The notes beneath the pieces were generated by a model, which saw only the letters and a list, made by a program, of their open reading frames with translations, ran no database searches and had not been told where the DNA came from. From Balneolales bacterium (GTDB lineage: Bacteria; Bacteroidota; Rhodothermia; Balneolales; Balneolaceae), in the NCBI GenBank assembly GCA_022360375.1, contig JAKSCW010000132.1, positions 1 to 11,399 on the forward strand: a DNA stretch of 11,399 nt, in the 5' to 3' direction. The position numbers were made by a program, and so were the translations under genes. How positions within the stretch are numbered: position 1 is the stretch's first letter; each line of letters opens with the position of its first letter. Positions 7,086-11,399 of the stretch are shown here, in pieces.

Positions 7086-7137
7086 TTTAAAACACTTAGT
7101 AGTTAGAGATATCAATACTTTTTAGTGATGTTTTAAA
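7086..7137. repeat. Perfect 9-base inverted repeat TTTAAAACA/TGTTTTAAA
   Basis: TTTAAAACA (7086-7094) and TGTTTTAAA (7129-7137) are exact reverse complements with a 34-base spacer, ending 49 bases before the ATG of the large gene. The arms are AT-rich, so chance is possible. Position suggests a promoter-proximal regulator site or a leader stem. Confidence 0.4.
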
Positions 7138-7186
7138 GCGATTGAAAAGAGAGATTCCATTCAACATCCAATAAAACTACTGTGTT

Positions 7187-10100
7187 ATGAACGCCCCAGA
7201 CACAACTTCACCTACCTATATAATCGATACTATAAGAACAAAGTTCACACAGGACTACGTAGTTGAACAACCGTTGAGCCTAACAGAACCCACAGTCGCA
7301 AAAAATATAAATCGCGAGGATGAACTCTTTTCAATAGGTACATCCGGGAATATCTATCACACACGCCGAGATGGCAGTGTAGATACCGGATGGATACAAG
7401 TAAACACTGGTATTGCTGCTGCATCCATCTGTATGTTAAACAATACCACAGGAGCTGACAGTGTCTATTTTTATACTCCGCCAACTAATGGGTTAGCTTC
7501 TATTAACCTATTGATCTATAATCCTGAAGATCAAAGCTATTCTTCAAAAGAAATTGTACCTGCACACCAGCCTGTCTGGCAGTTTAAAGCTTACTCTCAG
7601 TCATGCTTCTTTGGTTCATCCCGGTCAGGTTCCGGAACCCTTGTTATTGTCGCAGACTTAAATGGCGATAATAACTGGGAGATATATACCGGACCTGCTC
7701 TGATAAATAACAACCAAAATGGTTGCGTATTCATTGTACCTGCTAAAAATGGTTCTTCGTCTCCCTGGCCTGGCGGCATGGTAATTTTCAATGACTTTGA
7801 ATATAACCAGGTAAATCTTTACAAACTGGGAAGTGCCCCGTCTGATGTGTCTGAGAGTAATGAAAGCTTGCCCACAGGAAGTTTTGAGCTTACCGAGGTT
7901 AAGGCTTATTCAAAGATGAGTACTGTCACCGGTATTTATGATGGAAGTAATAATTTTCATCTTCTGGGTACCAATATTAAAAATGGAACAGAAAATGAGT
8001 TGTATCATGCTATTGTTGATAGTGAAGGTAAAATTACCTCAGAAACTACTGCTCCTCTCCCCTCATTCTCACTAGAATCCGGTGTAGGTTTTTTCAGATG
8101 GGCTCAATGCCTCATTGATGGTAACAACGAACTACAACTCGTACTATACAATAACAGTAGTAAGACCGCCAGTTATACCGGTTATCTGTATCATACTTCA
8201 CTTGATCTGGGTTCAGACACTCCAACATGGACTGAGCCCACTAATCTTGGTATCCAGGTAAGCTGGGTATATACATATACTCACGCATATATAACATGCT
8301 ATACCACAACTGACTTAAATAACTTGTTGGCTTTATTCTTCTGCCCACCTCCCTTAGGAGTGAGTTTGCAAGGCGATATTTCAATGATAAATATTGATGA
8401 AGCGGGAGATTGGAGAGAGACCAAAATAGAAGTTGATCCTCCTACTAATGCCCAGGTCGATCAAATAAATGCATACCGGACAATCGTTACCCTTTTTAAT
8501 TCTGTTGAGCAAATTCCAGCTTCAGGCGTTTCAGTTTCATTAAAGGCTACAGAAGAGACCTTGGCTCAGGTGAATGGAGTTCTTACTACTCTCTCTCCAG
8601 GTGTAGATTATCCAATAGAAACTACACCACTAGGCCATTTGGATATCTCGATACATATAAATGCGACAGATAATGCTTTTAGCCCCGGGCTGATTCTTAC
8701 CTCTGATGAATTTGAAGGAACTGTTGAGATAAGACCCGAACGAGATGTACAGAATTATTTACTCACGGTAAACACGGATGAGTTAAACAATGGCGCTGAT
8801 CCATTCAATGGGGATACCCCGGTAATTCCTACAGATAAACAACAAGACACATCTGAAGTTGCAAAAGCCTTAAATGCATCTATGCAGGATGTGAATAACT
8901 GTTTTGCCCCACAAGATAGCCTGCCCGATTTTATGCAGAAGATAAATGGACAAAGAGGGGTTAGCTATTATACATCCACACCTGCCACCTGTATCTCCTC
9001 TTCATCTTCTAAAGCATGGAAATTTGGGAAGCAAGGCGATCGCCTGAAATTTACTTACCTGAGCGACGATGAATTCGATAAGTTATGGAACGAAGCACAG
9101 GTGAATAGAGAGCAAGCTCTGCAAAACATAGCCCGAAAGTATGTCGATACCCCGGAGTTTGATTTTTTTAACGATATAGGTGATTTCTTTGAAAGTGTTG
9201 TAAACAATGTTGCAGATATTGCTGACGATATTGTTGGTGTTATTGTGAAGGGGGTTAACGTGCTTATTGATATTGCAGGTGAAGTTGTAAGCTTCGTACT
9301 CAGTCAGGTCGAGCAATTCTTTTACCTGGTAAGAACCATTTTCGATATTGTAGGCACGGTATTGGGTACCGTTATCGGATGGCTGATCAAAATCCTTGGA
9401 CTTGGATTTTTCTGGGAACAGATTCTGGGTATAAAAAATGATATAAAATCTCTGATACAGGAAAAAGCAAAGGCCGCTCAAGAGCTGGACATAATGCAAT
9501 ACAGCAGTAGCATTGAAAGCACTATTCAAAATCTTGAGGATAACTTTAATAGCATAATTAGCAATATAAACAGTGAAATTGGCGGGAATTCTATCCAAAG
9601 TGAAAGAGGAAGTAATACCGACTTTAATTCTTTCATTTTTAATTTTGGCGGGCATGATTTGTTTGAAGCCGGTACCTGGATTACTTCGAAACTAGGCTTT
9701 GTGGGTATATCATCTCCACTGTCAGGTTCACCTTTTAGTTCGATTCCAAATTTTAATACTGATTTAAACAACTTGTTGACAACCCTTAATGATGGGGTTT
9801 CAAGTGATACACTCACCCAAATCACCAATTTATTGTCGTCCTGGGCCGAAAACGTTGATACCTTTCTCACCGGCACCGTAGAAACAACGGTTTCTGCAAT
9901 ACAATCTATTGTACAGTCCTTACTCGAGCTGGTAAAGAATGCTGTTCAGCTGATATTTCAAGTGGGGCAAGACGTTTTATCGTCTTTTACAACCATTATT
10001 GACTGGCTCGATGACGACATTAATATTCCATTCTTTACTGCATTTTATAAAGCAGTAACGGGAGAAAAAAGCTTCAGTATACTGGATTTAATATGCTTAG

Positions 10101-10264
10101 GGGTAGCTATCCCATTATCTATATACCAGGCATTTGATTCAACACTGCAGAAAATTAACTATGATGACTCAAAAACCACTGAAATAATAATTACAATATT
10201 TTGCATGACGCAATTAAGAGAGGCGATCTTGAATATATTAAAAATGCAATCAACAGCGGAATAA
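7187..10264 (+). CDS. Large lectin-propeller plus helical-domain protein, candidate membrane-acting effector
   Basis: A 1025-residue protein with no signal peptide. Residues ~40-415 hold repeated beta units such as DELFSIGTSGNIYHTRRDGS, DLNGDNNWEIY, NNFHLLGTNIKNG and ELYHAIVD; I read them as a lectin- or tectonin-like beta-propeller. Residues ~420-530 are a beta-rich domain. Residues ~655-760 are long amphipathic/hydrophobic helices (FFNDIGDFFESVVNNVADIA, then DIVGVIVKGVNVLIDIAGEV and VGTVLGTVIGWLIKILGLG). Residues ~765-950 are more helices, closing with IPFFTAFYKAVTGEKSFSIL and DLICLGVAIPLSIYQAF. From memory, the same ordering and the 'LYK-x-ITG-x-LDL-x-CL-x-AIP' ending occur in uncharacterised fungal and bacterial proteins; no function is established. 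After about residue 1000 the frame is a shadow of the ankyrin ORF, so the native C-terminus may differ. Pore formation is inference. Confidence 0.85.
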   Translation: MNAPDTTSPTYIIDTIRTKFTQDYVVEQPLSLTEPTVAKNINREDELFSIGTSGNIYHTRRDGSVDTGWIQVNTGIAAASICMLNNTTGADSVYFYTPPTNGLASINLLIYNPEDQSYSSKEIVPAHQPVWQFKAYSQSCFFGSSRSGSGTLVIVADLNGDNNWEIYTGPALINNNQNGCVFIVPAKNGSSSPWPGGMVIFNDFEYNQVNLYKLGSAPSDVSESNESLPTGSFELTEVKAYSKMSTVTGIYDGSNNFHLLGTNIKNGTENELYHAIVDSEGKITSETTAPLPSFSLESGVGFFRWAQCLIDGNNELQLVLYNNSSKTASYTGYLYHTSLDLGSDTPTWTEPTNLGIQVSWVYTYTHAYITCYTTTDLNNLLALFFCPPPLGVSLQGDISMINIDEAGDWRETKIEVDPPTNAQVDQINAYRTIVTLFNSVEQIPASGVSVSLKATEETLAQVNGVLTTLSPGVDYPIETTPLGHLDISIHINATDNAFSPGLILTSDEFEGTVEIRPERDVQNYLLTVNTDELNNGADPFNGDTPVIPTDKQQDTSEVAKALNASMQDVNNCFAPQDSLPDFMQKINGQRGVSYYTSTPATCISSSSSKAWKFGKQGDRLKFTYLSDDEFDKLWNEAQVNREQALQNIARKYVDTPEFDFFNDIGDFFESVVNNVADIADDIVGVIVKGVNVLIDIAGEVVSFVLSQVEQFFYLVRTIFDIVGTVLGTVIGWLIKILGLGFFWEQILGIKNDIKSLIQEKAKAAQELDIMQYSSSIESTIQNLEDNFNSIISNINSEIGGNSIQSERGSNTDFNSFIFNFGGHDLFEAGTWITSKLGFVGISSPLSGSPFSSIPNFNTDLNNLLTTLNDGVSSDTLTQITNLLSSWAENVDTFLTGTVETTVSAIQSIVQSLLELVKNAVQLIFQVGQDVLSSFTTIIDWLDDDINIPFFTAFYKAVTGEKSFSILDLICLGVAIPLSIYQAFDSTLQKINYDDSKTTEIIITIFCMTQLREAILNILKMQSTAE

Positions 10265-10797
10265 GTATTAATTTAACCAATAGTGATAACTTTGGTAGTC
10301 TTTTAAGTTTAGCTGTGATACATAATAAAATTAAAATAGTAAAATTTTTAATAGCACAAAAAGCAAATATAAACCAAGTTGATAACAGTCATAGCTCGCC
10401 TTTTATAATTGCGGCTGCTCGTGGACATCTTGATATTTTAAAACTGCTATACGAAAATAACGCAGATATTAATTTGAAATGTGAATATGGTCGTAATGCT
10501 TTAATTTGGGCAGCATTTAGTGCAAATTCTCATCAAGATATTATAAAGCAATTGTTAAAATGGGGAATAGATATTAATTCTAAAGACTCAGATGGCAATA
10601 ATGCTCTATTCTGGGCTCTTTATAGAAGAAATTATATTCTTGCAAAATATCTTATTGAAGCAGGCATAGACATTGACTCAAAAAATTTCAAGGGAGTTCC
10701 TTCAGCAAGATATATCTTAAACAAAACCAAACATGAAAATTTATCTCCAAAATTAAGAGAACAATTTTTGGCGGTAAAATCAGCGGTTAAAGCTTAA
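10201..10797 (+). CDS. Ankyrin-repeat ORF, no ATG start; separate gene or frameshifted tail of the large protein
   Basis: The frame is open from 10183 (TGA at 10180-10182) to the TAA at 10795-10797 and contains no ATG. The first usable start is TTG at 10201, giving 198 residues. Five ankyrin units follow: LHDAIKRGDLEYIKNAINSG, SLLSLAVIHNKIKIVKFLIA, SPFIIAAARGHLDILKLLYE, NALIWAAFSANSHQDIIKQL and NALFWALYRRNYILAKYLIE, then a basic cap. The TTG itself encodes the conserved Leu of the first repeat, so the domain starts flush against the end of the large protein. It overlaps that gene by 64 bases in the -1 frame. The DNA is visibly poorer in GC (67 of 240 bases at 10261-10500 against 66 of 180 at 9961-10140). 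Ankyrin proteins bind protein partners. It may be an immunity or accessory protein, or a split C-terminal module. Confidence 0.7.
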   Translation: MHDAIKRGDLEYIKNAINSGISINLTNSDNFGSLLSLAVIHNKIKIVKFLIAQKANINQVDNSHSSPFIIAAARGHLDILKLLYENNADINLKCEYGRNALIWAAFSANSHQDIIKQLLKWGIDINSKDSDGNNALFWALYRRNYILAKYLIEAGIDIDSKNFKGVPSARYILNKTKHENLSPKLREQFLAVKSAVKA

Positions 10798-11019
10798 GTC
10801 CATATGATTACTTGTTGAAACTCTGAAAAGTTTACGTGATTTCAAACTTTGCTTGAGTTCTTTATGTATCAAGCAGGTGTTATTTTACCCCGTTTAATCA
10901 ATATTACTTAACGCTTTAGAAAAAATCGCCCTACCAAGTAACAGAATTGATTTTCATTTATTAATAGGTAATTTCAATTGAAAAGAAATATCCAGTATAG
11001 ATCAGCTTGTACATCATCC
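10798..11019. other. Convergent intergenic region, otherwise empty
   Basis: Apart from the inverted repeat at 10827-10850, I see no coding frame, RNA gene or repeat in these 222 bases between the ankyrin ORF and the minus-strand membrane protein. The DNA is AT-rich. Confidence 0.6.
10827..10850 (+). terminator. Inverted repeat after the ankyrin ORF, possible terminator
   Basis: AAAGTTT (10827-10833) and AAACTTT (10844-10850) are exact reverse complements around a ten-base loop, with a weaker outer ACTC/GAGT pairing. Only a short pyrimidine stretch (TTCTTTAT) follows. Position 30 bases after the stop codon fits a terminator, but the T-run is poor. Confidence 0.35.
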
Positions 11020-11399
11020 TCAAAGAAAGATAGCTAAAATACTACCTACAAAAAAAAGAGCAGCAACAAGACTCCCTGAAAATGCTAGCTTCCGAAATTG
11101 AGAGTAAGCACTTACCAATGGTATCAAATTCTCTGGGTCTGGGACTTTCTTTTCCTTTATGATAAAATCACTATCACCAAATAGTTTCACATAGCCGTTT
11201 CTACACAAAGCAGATTTGGTAAATGATTTTTTACTTTCTTTCGGTACCCAAAACCAACCACAAGGTCTACCCATATTTACCCACTCTTGATGATTTTTGC
11301 GATAAATATTTTTTAAAATCGAATCAAATATAACAAGACTTATAATACCAAGTACAGCGGAAAAAAATCCTACAGCAAAAAAGCAAATGAAAAGGATTT
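11020..11399 (-). CDS. Two-TM membrane protein of unknown function, N-terminus cut off by the window edge
   Basis: The minus-strand frame is open from the right edge to a TGA at 11020-11022, giving 125 visible residues. An internal ATG at 11272-11274 would leave 84 residues, but the frame continues upstream without a stop into an evident membrane helix (ILFICFFAVGFFSAVLGIIS), so the gene surely begins beyond 11399 and this entry is partial. Layout: hydrophobic helix, a basic/polar loop with SILKNIYRKNHQEWVNMGRP followed by CGWFWVP, an acidic stretch (KEKKVPDPENLIPLV) and a second helix near the end (SGSLVAALFFVGSILAIFL). The 'W-x-x-x-G-x-P' pattern in the loop is seen in several small uncharacterised membrane proteins, but I cannot name the family. 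Convergent with the ankyrin ORF and apparently not part of its system. Confidence 0.65.
   Translation of the reverse strand, partial: ILFICFFAVGFFSAVLGIISLVIFDSILKNIYRKNHQEWVNMGRPCGWFWVPKESKKSFTKSALCRNGYVKLFGDSDFIIKEKKVPDPENLIPLVSAYSQFRKLAFSGSLVAALFFVGSILAIFL

Larger units (their letters stand above)
6424..7186. other. 763-base divergent intergenic region with remnants and inverted repeats
   Basis: No intact gene is seen between the start codons of the histidine-rich protein (minus) and the large protein (plus). The left part holds the coding-like remnants. The right part (about 6890-7140) holds four inverted repeats, given separately, and must contain the promoter of the large gene, because a terminator-like element at 6932-6972 lies between it and anything further left. 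I could not fix the promoter: TTGAAA at 7142-7147 has no good -10 partner at 17 bases. The stretch AATAAAAC just before the 7187 start is A-rich, as is common ahead of starts in Bacteroidota, and there is no Shine-Dalgarno sequence. Confidence 0.6.

Noticed and set aside
9083..9655. 190-residue minus-strand ORF inside the large gene
   Set aside because: Antisense to the helical domain, with Asn/Ile/Tyr-rich composition and no domain; the plus frame is continuous and coherent.
10183..10210. Programmed -1 ribosomal frameshift between the large gene and the ankyrin ORF
   Set aside because: The in-frame codons GAA ATA ATA ATT ACA ATA TTT TGC contain no X-XXY-YYZ slippery heptamer, and I see no strong downstream stem; a mutation, sequencing error or separate start is simpler.

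Overview
The window looks like chromosomal DNA from a member of the Bacteroidota or of the closely allied Balneolota/Rhodothermota. This is inferred from moderate to low GC, starts that mostly lack a clear Shine-Dalgarno sequence, a DUF1080 lipoprotein, and a TPR-repeat HisKA_3 histidine kinase paired with a NarL-type regulator. No rRNA, tRNA, CRISPR array or recognisable transposase was seen. Both ends of the window cut through genes on the minus strand.

Left part (1-3030). The first 195 bases encode the N-terminus of an M15-type peptidoglycan peptidase on the minus strand. Upstream of it is a strand of minus-sense hairpins ending in a strong intrinsic terminator, with no coding gene to terminate (223-254). 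On the plus strand follow a SAM-dependent methyltransferase, then a tight housekeeping-type run: DUF1080 lipoprotein, GNAT acetyltransferase, NAD(P)-binding oxidoreductase-like protein. The last three are joined by ATGA stop/start overlaps, and the run closes with a small hairpin at 3012-3029.

Middle (3028-6423, minus strand). A small histidine-rich protein, a large TPR histidine kinase and its LuxR-type response regulator are co-oriented with gaps of 23 and 1 bases, and are probably co-transcribed. The kinase has a signal peptide, a predicted periplasmic TPR array, one membrane segment and a cytoplasmic kinase.

Right part (6424-11399). A 763-base stretch between divergent start codons holds scrambled plus-strand coding-like remnants and several inverted repeats. 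It precedes a 1025-residue protein without a signal peptide. That protein has a lectin-like beta-propeller N-terminus, a beta-rich linker and a long C-terminal half of amphipathic and hydrophobic helices, which I read as a candidate pore-forming or membrane-acting effector. Its end overlaps, in the -1 frame, an AT-rich ankyrin-repeat ORF that contains no ATG at all. Either the two were one ~1203-residue protein split by a one-base loss, or the ankyrin ORF is a separate gene starting at TTG, for example an immunity or accessory protein. A two-TM membrane protein runs off the right edge on the minus strand. The 6070-10797 block is the most likely place for an undescribed system.
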